A DNA stretch of 64,000 nt from Pocillopora verrucosa (taxonomy: Eukaryota; Cnidaria; Anthozoa; Scleractinia; Pocilloporidae): NCBI RefSeq assembly GCF_036669915.1, contig NC_089325.1, positions 9,425,231-9,489,230 on the forward strand, read 5' to 3'. The translations under genes and the position numbers were made by a program. The stretch's first letter is position 1; each line of letters begins with the position of its first letter. Below, piece after piece: positions 1 through 11,200 of the stretch. The notes beneath the pieces were generated by a model. It ran no database searches, was not told the origin of the DNA, and worked only from the letters and a program-made list of their open reading frames with translations.

Positions 1-463
1 AAATATTTCTCGGAAAACGCAATCAATAGAAAGTAAAAACGAAAAAGCTTATCGAAGCGCCTATGAACCACTTAGCTATGTTCCGTGAAGTTTGTGCTAT
101 AAAATTCATTCAACTCCATAGTAATTACTGTTAAGTATTATTTCTGTGACGCATGACTCTTCAAAATTCCGCAGGCGTTAATTGCAACGAAAAAAAGAAT
201 TAACGGAAAGACGCATCAACGAAAATTTGTTCAAAACTAAGAAACAAAAATGAGGAAGATAACGATTGAAAGCCATAATTCTACCACGTTTGTGGAGTTA
301 TCGTCGAGGGCTAAGTTTATTAATCGAGAGAGCGAAACAGTGATATTCAAAACAAGTCATAGCAAATATCACAAACTTTTGAACAAGATTTTCAACTACA
401 GCTATTTCAGCTGACAATAAAATGAATTTCTAGTCATTAGAGTTAAAAACTGCCCGCACTCAC
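1..463 (-). other. Intron 1 (partial) of the PA-TM-RING ligase gene
   Basis: The sequence starts with a good GTGAGT donor and runs off the left edge. The exon's reading frame stops 20 bases into it. No acceptor or second exon was recognised here. Confidence 0.7.
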
Positions 464-1168
464 CTCGGTTTTGTCGCGTGCATGGACATACCGAAACCTT
501 TGGACATAATAAAACACCAACCACGCAAGCGAAATCACCATCAAAACAATAAAGGACACCGAGACGAACAGTACAGATGTCGGATTCACTTGCCATCTTT
601 TTTTTGAAATCGTTTCACCCACAGAAATCTCCACATACACAGCTTTGGTTCTGTTGACGAGAGCATCGGCCAGCTCGACTCCAAGATTCCTCTTTATACT
701 GACAGCAACAATCGTATCTGCCCCAACATGTGACATATGGACAACCTCGTCGCTATCCTTGTTGTCGTAAATAACAACTGCCGTAGCGTTATGATTGCGA
801 GCATTTATGATCTTATTCTTAAAATTACACACTCCCCTTTTAATGAGGGCAATCCATGGCTTTCTGTCCACCGCGACGTTAAATACGTTACAACCATTAA
901 CATTATTTCCCATCAAACTATACAGCCATCCCTTCTCGTTGCGTTTCGGACTGTTACTACCAAATTTTCCCTTTCCATCAAACGGCTTTATCTTACATTT
1001 CTCACCGAGTCTGCCACAAAATGTTATATTCAATACAGCTTCTGTGTATTTCTCAGTTTGCTGTTCGTCATCGTAGAAACTGCAGTTGACAAAATTCGCG
1101 ACACAAACGAACAATAACAGCGCTGAAATGATGTTGATGCGCTCTGTGAAGCTGCTCGCGATGGCCAT
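464..1168 (-). CDS. PA-TM-RING E3 ubiquitin ligase (Goliath/RNF130/RNF150-like), first coding exon, partial gene
   Basis: This is the 5' coding exon of a membrane-anchored RING ubiquitin ligase. It gives 235 residues from an ATG at 1168 to a GTGAGT donor whose first base is 463 on the plus strand (phase 0). Residues 1 to about 29 form a signal peptide. A protease-associated (PA) luminal domain covers roughly 60-185, including the WIALIKRGVCNFKNKI stretch. A single transmembrane helix lies at about 199-222, followed by a basic juxtamembrane segment with YVQRFRYVHARDK. The block NPTSVLFVSVSFIVLMVISL is characteristic of the Goliath/RNF130/RNF150 branch. The catalytic RING-H2 domain is not present and should lie on exons beyond the left edge. 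Known relatives act in endosomal membranes and ubiquitinate membrane proteins. Several NxT/NxS sites suggest luminal glycosylation. Family assignment is secure; the exact orthologue is not. Confidence 0.9.
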
Positions 1169-4100
1169 TGTTATTTCAAAGTAGACTAAAAGTTACAGGA
1201 TCCTTTAAGATAAGCCGTAGAGAAGAGAATGTACCAGGTTTCGAAGGATTTTTAAAGATTTTTCAGTGTAAATAGCTACTCAATTCTTCCGCCATGTTCA
1301 TTGCTCGTGTAAAACCACAGTAAAAGCAGAAGTAGTCACGTGATCATTGATTGGCACACCTGGTGTCGATATTCCATTCCTTTCTACGTCATCGTTCCGC
1401 ATTGAAGGAAGCATCGCGCCAAGATATTGTTCCAGTCTCGATCAGGAAATCAGAGCTATATCCGAAAGTGAAAATGCACACTCTTGAAAACTTGTGTAAG
1501 CAACAGCGGAAGCATTACTTGTTGGTGAGAAGAGGAAAGAATATTCGCCCCCGTTGACGAAATTCTTTTCTCCAAAACCCGATTTGCTGGAAACCCCACG
1601 ATCAAAATAATAATGTAACATGAGGCACCATAATGATATGACGTTTATTTGTTATAGTGAACATAATTTCTCAATTTATCACACCTGTGCCCTTCATTTT
1701 GCCGCTCAGTGATGAACGTCGTAATAAAATTCGCGGAAAGACTCACTTTAAAAGATGGCCAAAGAGTCGCTAAAATAAAACTCGCTAAATAATTGGAAAA
1801 ATGTGACGCATTTCATGCATGTCACTTGTGAGCCGGTTTCGGGCTAAACAGTTTAAATTTCTAGGATGATGATGAGAAAATCTAAAAATATCAAGTTTCA
1901 AAATTCTTAGAATAATGAATGCAGAGTAAATTTCTCCTGATATCGTGCGGACATTGGACTTCGTCATCTCCGGGTAACACCCCCCTCCCCGCCCCCACCC
2001 AGTGTCGGGTTGTCACAATACTTCTCATTTCCGTGTACTTCTGGAATATCAGGAAAGAGACTTTGACCTTAGATTTAATCATAAACGTATAAGGGCTTTT
2101 TAGACTCTTGTTTTGCATGCTGACAATGCGATGAAGACGCCTTACAACATATATATAAAAGAAAACTCATTATGCCCTTTGTTTAAAAAAGTCGTCAATG
2201 ATGTTTATCTTAGGAGCGTTCTTTGTGTCCTGCTTATGCTCTGTCCCAGTTCTTTCGTGAGTTCCACGTTCTGTCTCTCCCAATTTTAATATGTGCCTCT
2301 TATTCTTGCTCCATGCTCCCTCGCGGCTATAGGCCTTTTTCCTCTGCTTTCAAACAATGTTGGGTTCCACAAGAAAAAGGAACTGACACAATCTAAGACT
2401 ACCTTGAGAGGCGTGCTACAGGCAACGTTTGCCCTCCGTCAATTGCTCATCATCAAAACAGCCTATCGTAAACATAGGCATGCGTAGCATGTAAGAGTTA
2501 TTTTTTGGGCTGGGCGAGTTAAGATGGAATACTTTGAGTAACTTTCAAACGGACGAAAATATCGGATTACTTCACCTTAAGAGAAAGAAAAAAACAAATT
2601 TATCTGAATTCACACAGACATTTTGTGGTCTATTGTCTGAAAACTTCTAAGGAAAAATAAAATGCATCAGTGCCTCACGTACTGTTGTTTCCCTCACAGC
2701 TATTGTTTGGTCTCGTTACACAACGCCGTATATTCCCCGGAGCGAGAGCACGTTGCATGATGAAACCAAATAACGGTTGCGAAAGAGACTACGCTTACTT
2801 CCGTTCCTCTAACAGAGAGGAAATCAAAATTATTTGTCTGTAGTTATTTGCTTTAAAAGTATAATTCCACGTAATTTTACTACGAAAAGCAAACTGAAAC
2901 TCTGTTCTATCTCCAATAGACCCTAATCAAAGATACATTGAACAAGAGAAAAAATAATATTTCAAAGAGAGCTCCTTGATTGGTTATTGCCTATCTGGAC
3001 TTTGCCCTCTGTGTGTGAAATACATGATAAAATGCAGGTTGTTTACAAGGAATTAAGACGCGATTTAATTAAGTTTAAGGTAGCTAAAAGCGAATTTTAT
3101 TTGTGGAAAAAAAGTCAAAACGCGAGAGAATTGCGTGGAAAATTTACTATCAGAGGCATTTGGTTCCGAGTGAATTTTTCCAGCGGGGTCGGACAATGCG
3201 ATTAGAACACGTGATCAAGTACAGGTTGTTTACATGGAAATGACACGTGATGGACCGAAGTAATGGGCTCCTGACGAAGTCTAATTTGGAAAGGAGCAAA
3301 AAGGAGCGGAAAAACATGTTTCAACTGAAAAATGATACAAAAAGGTTAAAAGCGAGCCCTTCATATCCCGATAAATCTCGACCTTAATTGACGATGCTCT
3401 CGTGAAGGCAACAAACCATTACACTTATCAAAATTGGCCCAAAATTTATGGTTTATGTCATTCTTTGTTCCTTGATATCCTTTCAAGAAAGCTGTGATAT
3501 GATTGGTGCGAGATACATACCCTAGACGCTGTGATTGGATATCAAAATGCTGCGGTATGTTTGGTGCGAGATATAGACCCTGATGCGAAAATCTGAATGG
3601 TGCGAGATAATACCCAAATGGGGCGATCTCATTGGTGCGAGCAACATACCACTCTAAATGCTAACATAGTTTTTTTTTTTTTTTAAGAGAAAAAATAACT
3701 CAAAAAAAATTTGTGAATTACTTTGATCATGCACATAAGAAATAATTGAATTTTAAAAAATCGAACGAACGAACAAGCACTGTGCCTTAGAATGTCGCGA
3801 CTTTATGATCGCGAACAAGTGACCTAGTTCACAAATCTGAAATGTAGCCAATGGGACGTACCCTTGTGACAGTAAAATGATGCAAACAACTTTCATCACG
3901 TTATTTCAAGAGCACAATTAAAACATTGCAAAAAATGTACTTATCTAAATTTGAAACTAAACCTTGAGATGAAGTCAAACAGAACTAAACTGTTTGATTT
4001 CTAGAGATCATGTAACGCATTGAACGTGGCTAATATAAAAAAACCACTATGTAGAAGGGTAGCGACTTCGTTCGCAAAGAAGTTGGCAACAACGAAGAAA

Positions 4101-4591
4101 ATTCATTGCGTATCAGAAAAGCACCGAGACATAACCCAGACTGGATAGGTCCAACCGATTTTTAACGCTTCCGTCCATTTACGGAGGTCTAAGTCCGATT
4201 AAGGACACCCCTGTCTGGTTACCTACACTTACGTCTGTTATGAATTTAACTTGAGCTTGATGGTGATTGCACATTAAAGATTGTACTACTTAATTGAGTG
4301 GCATTAACTATCAGTTTTCGTCACGTAATGTTACCTAACTGGACCGTGTGTAATCGTTTCTTCAAGCAGTGTGAGGCTCTGTGTGTGTATTTCACGACTG
4401 ATAGCCTGTGTACTGCTGCCTCCTACCCTCCAAAAGAAATCAGAAGGGAGTCCTTCCCGAATTTTTTTAAGGGTCGCAGGCGGCTATAAACAGGCTAACG
4501 ATCAAAGGTTAGTTCACTTTAAAGACGTCGTTCTTTTTAAAAACACAACAACAAGCATTCAGCAACACACTTGGAAAGAGGTAACAGTATT
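1169..4591. other. Intergenic spacer between the RING-ligase 5' end and the RPL9 3' end
   Basis: This holds the upstream/promoter side of the minus-strand RING-ligase gene and the downstream flank of RPL9. Open frames here (for example 1351-1557, 2293-2487, 2987-3205) lack splice support, domain content or family resemblance. The only structure noted is the degenerate repeat cluster at about 3490-3660 and a run of T at 3668-3684. Confidence 0.6.
3490..3660. repeat. Degenerate short repeats with TTGGTGCGAGATA core
   Basis: Four imperfect copies of a unit with the core ATTGGTGCGAGATA followed by an ATACCC-like end occur within about 170 bases. Spacing is uneven, roughly 40-65 bases. It is seen directly; it may be an old minisatellite or a cluster of binding sites. 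Confidence 0.55.
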
Positions 4592-4597
4592 TTTATT
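4592..4597 (-). terminator. RPL9 polyadenylation signal (AATAAA on minus strand)
   Basis: Plus-strand TTTATT reads AATAAA on the gene strand, about 20 bases after the RPL9 stop codon. This fits the very short 3'UTR usual for ribosomal protein genes. Confidence 0.7.
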
Positions 4598-4617
4598 CAT
4601 TTCCTTTGGCAAAACAT

Positions 4618-7047
4618 TCATTCCACAGGTGCAACAGTTGTCTTTTCAGATACATAGATACCATCCAAGAACATACGGATATCTTTGTTCTTCACCAGAG
4701 TGGACTGGTGGATAAGAGCAGCTGAAAGAGAGAGGAAACAAAACTCTGAGAAAGGGTTTAGATTGCCTGGTAATTTTACAAGAAAGTAAAAAAAAAAAGG
4801 ACAAAGAATGTACTTGTATGTTCCCAGAATGGTTTCCACCAGCAATGAAATCAGAATAAAAAAGATGCTTTTCTTCCTCCTCAAGTCAAAAGCATGGTGG
4901 GCGCTCAAAATCAAGAGTCTCAACATTTCCATGTCATTTTTCTTAATTCTGCTTACAACTCTTTTGCTTATAATCAAGTGAACCCTACATTTGGTTTTAT
5001 CAACTGAGTTGATAATGTAAACTAAAGCTCAAAACATCAGCTTCAGAAACACTACACAGTGGCTGATTTACATTATCAACTCTGTTAATATGACCAAATT
5101 ATCTTGTAATATCCTCCCCCCCTGCCACCCACCAACCAATTGGAGAAAAACACCAAAAGGTGTTACACTAGACACCACTTTCAGTGAACTGTTTTTTTGA
5201 GAAAGACACACTATTTCTGCAATTCATCTCTTCAACCACAAACAAAACTGGGTTCTACCATTCAAAAATACATGCTACCACTATGCACCAATCTTACCAG
5301 AGTTGGAAACCAGCTCAATGTCATTCCCTTCCAAGATGATCTCATCCTTTACAGAGGAATTCACACATGTGACACCAGGTCTCATTCTCACACGTCTTAT
5401 GTACTTCTCACCAAGGAAGTTACGCACCTCCACTAAGGTGTTATTCTCAGAGACAGTGATGTTAATTGGGAAATGAGCATACACTGCCTTCATCTTATAC
5501 TTGTAGCCCTGAAGAATTTGAAATGACATTATTAATTCACAATAACATTTTAAATATATTAAGTGATTTTTGCCTCTGGAGAATAAAATAAAGTCGAAGT
5601 TTGCTGTATCAACCTCTTTAGTAACACTAAAAAAAAAACCTAAACTATAAAATAAACAGTCTTCTTAACCCCTGCCTCCAGCACTTAGTTCCAAACTCGG
5701 AGTTTGGCAAAACTACAATCTAAGAACCCCTTCATAACAGCTCTATTAAATATATTCCATTTGTAAAAAAGTAAACAAGATTAAAAGGTATTGAGTAGGG
5801 ATAGAAATCTGCTACCCTTTTGTTAAGTCAACAATGAGAGAATTTTAATACTTAATTCAAAATGCACCCCAAATAGTTTCAAATGATATTAAACATTGTT
5901 TAACATCAAGGTATTTTTCTAAATTCAGATATTCCTCTCCCATTAAGTTCTAGTTCTACCTCATAATGCTCAGATTTTTTCACAAAATTTACTCAGAATA
6001 ATTTTTTTCCAAGTAGAAAAAACATATACCACCTAACACCGACTTGAAAATTCAATAACAACTTGATTAACACAGCAAAAGATGTTTTTTTCCCAAACAC
6101 CCAAGTCCCAAACAAGTCCCCATGAGGAATCAAACCCCAGACCTTTGCATTCAATGCTCCCATTCTCTATTTCTGAGCCACAGAGCCTCTATGGCGAGCA
6201 AGGCCATCACAAAGTTCATACAAGAAGTTCAAAAAATCTTTCCTTTGCCCCATGCTCGTGACAAGAGAAAAACAACATCTTTCACTACTTCTTTACAGAG
6301 CTAAAAATTTACCATCTTTCTTATTCTTTGATTAACACAATTTGAAAACCGTGAATCAAATACATTGTTCTTTAACAATACACTGAGAATCTAAGCAACA
6401 AATTAAATCATCATCTGCTTTCTATCTACAAATCTACTCACATAGGTAACTCCCTTAATCATGTTTTCCACATGAGTACATATGGTTTTGACACAAGCCA
6501 GCTGTTTGCGTTTTGCAAACCAAACATCAACACGCAGCTTCTTCTTACTCAGCAGAGTAAGCTCCAAGTTAAGATGTCTGAAACTTCTTACCAGGCTACC
6601 GCGTGGTCCTTTTACTGTCACTTCACGACCTCTCAGCTTGATCGTGACTGCACACATAAAAAAGAAAATTAAAAATTCTTGGACATCCAAAATCCTTGAA
6701 TTGCCATTCAAACACCTATTTTAAGTTCTGGATAATTTAAGGTGTTTATTTGAGGTGGTACTTAATCAAAGGAGGGTACTTTTTCCACTTTCTGTTTTTG
6801 TCTTTTCCGAATCTGTTTCTTTGTTTAGTATTTAGCAAAAAATGGTTTGCATGATTATTTTTCAGATATAGGATTTGTACATAAACAACCAGATAAAAGA
6901 CATAAGTTCATTAAACTTTGTTAAATTGAATCAGAATCTTGTCTTTTTTTAACTCACAACAAAATAGTCAAGTTAAAAAACAGAATGAAAGAGGAAGTTA
7001 CCATTTTCGGGAATGTCAACTGTAGCACTTGCCAGAATAGTCTTCAT
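4618..7047 (-). CDS. RPL9: 60S ribosomal protein L9 (uL6)
   Basis: This encodes the large-subunit ribosomal protein uL6. Four coding exons on the minus strand join in frame: 7002-7047, 6442-6647, 5298-5508 and 4618-4721, giving 188 residues, close to the usual ~190. All introns are GT-AG. The start ([16 protein letters not shown]) matches the family N-terminus. Hallmarks include TVKGPRGSL, the very conserved [31 protein letters not shown] across the last junction, and the C-terminal [15 protein letters not shown]. The protein acts in cytosolic ribosomes. The acceptor just upstream of the ATG (intron ends at 7061) shows an upstream non-coding exon. Introns carry mobile-element debris: a foldback element in the last intron, a SINE in the intron at 5509-6441, and a TTAA-type element in the 5'UTR intron. 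Confidence 0.97.
4990..5097. repeat. Foldback (MITE-like) element in RPL9 intron
   Basis: The left end TTTGGTTTTATCAACTGAG and the inverted right end match over about 33 bases, with a short core. A sequence similar to the left arm recurs at about 25,990 and part of it at 21,920, so this is one family. Confidence 0.65.
6100..6330 (-). repeat. tRNA-derived SINE-like element
   Basis: Read on the minus strand this contains an A-box-like TGGCTCAGAAATAGAG and a B-box-like GGGTTTGATTCC at tRNA-like spacing, within a longer repeat. Part of its tail (GACAAGAG...ACATCTTTC then a TTACCATCTTTCTTATT-like block) matches sequence at 10,640-10,735. It is not a functional tRNA: the cloverleaf does not close. 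Confidence 0.6.
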
Positions 7048-7085
7048 GGCTGCAAAAAATCTGAAACAAAAATACAAACAAGAAC

Positions 7086-7254
7086 TTAACCCTTTCACTT
7101 TAAGATCTTATTATCAATTTTCCTTACTGTCTGACATACAATTCTGATGATGTTAGTTTGGAGAATTTGGTATTAGATCAACTAATCCCCTTGGCGATAA
7201 TTTACTTTATTCTAGAGGTTCTGACTTGGTCACTCGTAGGAGTCAAAGGGTTAA
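7086..7254 (-). mobile_element. TTAA-flanked MITE copy (family B) in RPL9 5'UTR intron
   Basis: It is bounded by TTAACCCTTTC and AAAGGGTTAA. The interior matches, in reverse, copies at 26,883 and 36,221 (TTGATCCAATAC... and ...GACCAAGA blocks). Confidence 0.7.
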
Positions 7255-7851
7255 CAGACTTCTTCACTGTGGTTTAAAGTGGGGTCACTGATGACTCACA
7301 AACTTTAAAGATTTGCTAAGAAAAAGGGCCATTTTTATTAGCTCACATTTGATCACAATTAGTTTGGAGCGAATCAATGAAGCCAACGTGTATGAAATCA
7401 ACTGTCACGTTCAATAAGATTTAGAGTTGCATGTAATCCTAACAGTTGTGGATCTGGGAAATACTTTGCGAGTTTAGCGCTAAAAAGAATATTCTTTAGA
7501 TGACAGATCAGCTGAAAAAATGTACTTTCGATCGCATATGAAGGTGGCAAAATCTGATGTAGATTCTTTTCCTTCACCAGAGTATTTCAAATATATTTTA
7601 TCTAAGCAGATATATTTCAGGGGAATAAACAATGAACGGTCTCGCAATGTAGACGTGATTTCTGTAAACACATAACATGCGAGTCAACCTTACTGGTTAG
7701 CGAGACGATTGTACGTTATCAAGCCTTTAATCGTAGCAAAGAATCCATTGAGATCATAAGTAAATTTATTTAGTTTAAAATAATTTGCAAAACAGCTGTG
7801 GATGAGGAAAGGATGGGGTAAATATAACCGGATTCAAAGCAACATTATTAC

Positions 7852-7879
7852 CTTTGCGAAAGATGGAGGAAAGAGAAAG
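7852..7879 (-). promoter_or_regulatory. RPL9: RPL9 5'UTR exon with TOP-like start
   Basis: On the minus strand a pyrimidine tract CTTTCTCTTTCCTCC begins at about 7879, followed by a GTAATAA donor (first intron base 7851). Ribosomal protein mRNAs typically begin with a C followed by pyrimidines (5'TOP), which couples translation to mTOR signalling. The UTR resumes at 7060-7048 directly before the ATG. The exact start site is inferred. Confidence 0.65.
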
Positions 7880-8236
7880 ACCTGAAGTTTGTAACTGTGC
7901 TTAGTAGCCAGGCTCTCTGACAATTTCTTCCCTTCCGGGGCAGAGAAGGGAGTAGATCGGCAATCAAACGAAGTAGTGACTCTTTTATTGGAATATAGAG
8001 AAAATATACGATATAATAGTTTAGAAAAAACTCAGAAAGAAATTTTTTCATACAGATGAATATTTTTTTTTCACGGGAATAGTTTTCATAAGAAAACATA
8101 ACCAGAAACACCCCTCCCCTAGTTGAGTTAGTAAGTTACCAGTCCCTCAACAGGGTAACCATATTTCAACTGGTTGGAAGTTAGGTTATCGGCGGTCAAA
8201 GTTAGAGGACATTTACAATTAGTTATTTTGCGGAGA
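7880..8236. promoter_or_regulatory. Shared divergent promoter region between RPL9 and the amino-acid transporter gene
   Basis: About 360 bases separate the inferred RPL9 start from the ATG of the oppositely oriented transporter gene. No TATA box was recognised for either gene. The head-to-head arrangement makes it likely that both promoters lie here. Confidence 0.5.
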
Positions 8237-11200
8237 ATGCATCAAGATGATGGGGCGAGAAGTTCCATCAAGATGTTCGCTAATATATTTATTTCGTTTA
8301 TCGGCGCTGGAATTTTGGGAATGCCTCACGCTTTTAAAGAGGTAGGAATTTAAGAGATTCTACGCGACGCTTGCTCTCGAACTTGGCCAGTGCCACGAAC
8401 GCATATATTTGCACGGAGAATGAAAGATGCTGTGTGTATTTTATGATCGATGTTTATTTCCTCCTGATAGGCGGGAGTTATCGAAGGAAGCGCGATCATG
8501 GCATTGATTGGTACTCTAAGGTAGGATTTTTTTCCAACTGATGATATTTTTCTCCAAACGCTAGAAATTTCGTTGTCAAATTCGGTACATAACTTTTCAG
8601 CCATTTGTTGTAGATTAGACAGCTTTTTGAAATGGTTAGAGTGAATTTTTGACAAGGACTGTCTGTAACCATAGCAGCCATTAATTATGTTGTTAAATGT
8701 TACTATTCTCCCGCATTCACCCATTATAACAGCTCATAAACATAACTAGGGCTTCACCTTGAACCTCTTTTTGACTTCTCTGTCCATCTTTTATCGCCTT
8801 CCTTACTTTCTGACATGACTTTCTAGGTCTACCTAAAACTACCCTTGTTTGATCAACGGTTTATTTTAACAATATCCGGCAGTTAATTACTTAAAATTTA
8901 AGCCAGAGAAAGGTTAAGAATTTATTTACAAATAACTGAAAACCCTCCAGGATCTTTATATATATGTAGGACCTGTATTACATTGAGATGGTCCAAATAT
9001 TTATCAATACAGCGAGATAAATTGTATTAAGTAAATATGAATTTTTAGTACTGGCCTAATGAGCCACTGACAGAAATATTGTTCAATGCCATTTGTCACT
9101 TATTTCATATGTGAGTGGGTGAAAAAAAAAAAAATTGAAAGTACATGTATTGCTTAAGCCCAGTTCAGACATCGTGCTTCTGCCATGCTGAACTTAATTC
9201 AGGAATTAGGTGCTACAATACATGGCAGAAGTATGGTGTCTGAATCAAACTTTTGAATTAAATTCAGCAAGCAATTTGGTCTGACAAGCTTTGCAGTGGT
9301 ATATGACTCTGGCACAGCAGTGATTCAGATGTCATACCCCTGCTGTGCCAAACAAAATTCATAAATTATAGCAATATATCTTAGTGGAATTATGTTACCA
9401 TGGGGGAATCACAGGAACAATTCTCCTTTGTGCAGAGGGTGCTTCAGTAAAAGCTGTGTTTTGCATGACATTCCCAACATCTGAATCAGGGTTGTGCATC
9501 TGCTGTGCTATAGTTGAACCTAATTGCAATCAAGTTCAACACCACAGAAGCACAACATCTGAACTAGGCCTTAGAGCAGGTGTCGTCAACTCAAAGTATA
9601 CTCTTTCCATGTGAAGATATTGCTGCAATAATATTTCATTGAAAATATAATTTTAGACAAGTTTGGAGGTGCCAATCACTCCGAAGTTATATCTCGAGTT
9701 GTAGGGTTTTTGTTGACGTTGACGCAAGTTTTTCATACTGTTATTTTCTATTTTCCACCTTTCCAGAGTAATTCTTCCCTTTAATTCAACACATGAGCTC
9801 TATTGTAATAGCTTTGCCCTTGATTGATAAGTTTTACTTATTGACTGAGTGGGAGGGCTGCAAGGGAAAATATTTGGCTTAAGGTTATGACTTATAGACC
9901 AAGTGCAAGGAATGTCCGTGAGTCATGAACAAGAGTGGGGGCTGACAGACAAGTCATTATATTATAATGATAAATGGCTATATTTTTTCTCTCTTTTGTA
10001 GTCATTCATGCTGTTGCTCACTGAAAATTCATATTTTGCTTCTTTCAGTGTAAAAGCAATGCTATTGATTATTGACTGCAAGAAAAAGTTAACATGGAAG
10101 AAAAGGGATCATGTTAAGGGAGCTGTAATTTCAGTGGATGGAAAGGTTGCTTCAGAGGAGAAGGAATTATTAAAGGCAGCTGAAAGTGGAGAAGTAACAG
10201 ACAAAGTAATGGAAGATGGGGTGGATGATCTCCTAGTTAGTATTGATAAAATCATGGCTTTTGTTACTTTGATGCCAACCCACTCCATGGCATCAGTCTC
10301 CCAGATGGTGTGTTGTTGCTTGTGGGAAGTATGGAGATCTGGTACTGAGTGTGCCTGAATCTGGAAGGGGAGATCTGGGTTTAAGCTCTGGCAAGGTCAT
10401 TGTGGGGGGAAGTTGAACAAGACATTTTACTCTTCTCAGTACCTCCTTGAACCTTGAATGCATGTGGTACCAGAAAACTGTCAAGGAACTATAATCATCA
10501 GGGGTTTACTACTTGGCAGCAGATTCAGAGGAGGAGGTTTCAGGTGGCAGGACTTCACCCCCATCAGACCTTTGGGTTCCTTCATTTCTTGCCTGACATA
10601 AAAAATTCTTAGAGAAAGATGTTTTTTGTCTTGTCGCTAGCATGGGACAAAGACACGTCCCATGCTTGCGACAAAACAAAAACATCTTTCTTTATTTCTT
10701 TACCAAGCTCAAAACTTACCATCTCTCCTATTTTATTTATGTAGGTTTTATTGTGGAAAAAAAATGCATTTTCTGTATCAAAGTTTTGCACCTCCTTCTT
10801 ACCAAAAACTCCTGGATCTGCCCCTGCTTCTGATAGACTAGTACCCTATCTTTGAAGGTTGGCAATACTCCTGGTGGCTTTATGGTTTAAAATGGGATTG
10901 ATACCCTGTCTGGGATGAATAGGCTAGAGGAATCCTAAGATTTGGCTATGCTATAACTTGATCTTGCTGGTGGCTTTAGGGGAAGTAAGCAACTTTATAC
11001 CATCTGAGAGTCAGATCTACACTTTGCATTCCAATCCATGTGTATAATAATCTGTATTTATTTGATATTGATTGTAACAATCTTGACCATGACAATGAAC
11101 CCTAACCTTTGAAAGTAACAAAAGTCCAGCTAATGATACTGATTACAGTTGACAATTAACTGTTGAAGTTATACAGCTTTTCCTTAAATTCATAATAGAT

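Noticed and set aside
4371-4715. 114-codon plus-strand frame over the RPL9 3' end
   Set aside because: Antisense shadow of the RPL9 last exon.
6120-6200. Possible tRNA gene on the minus strand
   Set aside because: A- and B-box-like blocks exist but the arms do not pair as a cloverleaf; the surrounding repeat points to a SINE.
7281-7300. Box C-like TGATGA in the RPL9 5'UTR intron (possible snoRNA)
   Set aside because: It is on the strand opposite to RPL9, and no paired box D with terminal stem was found.
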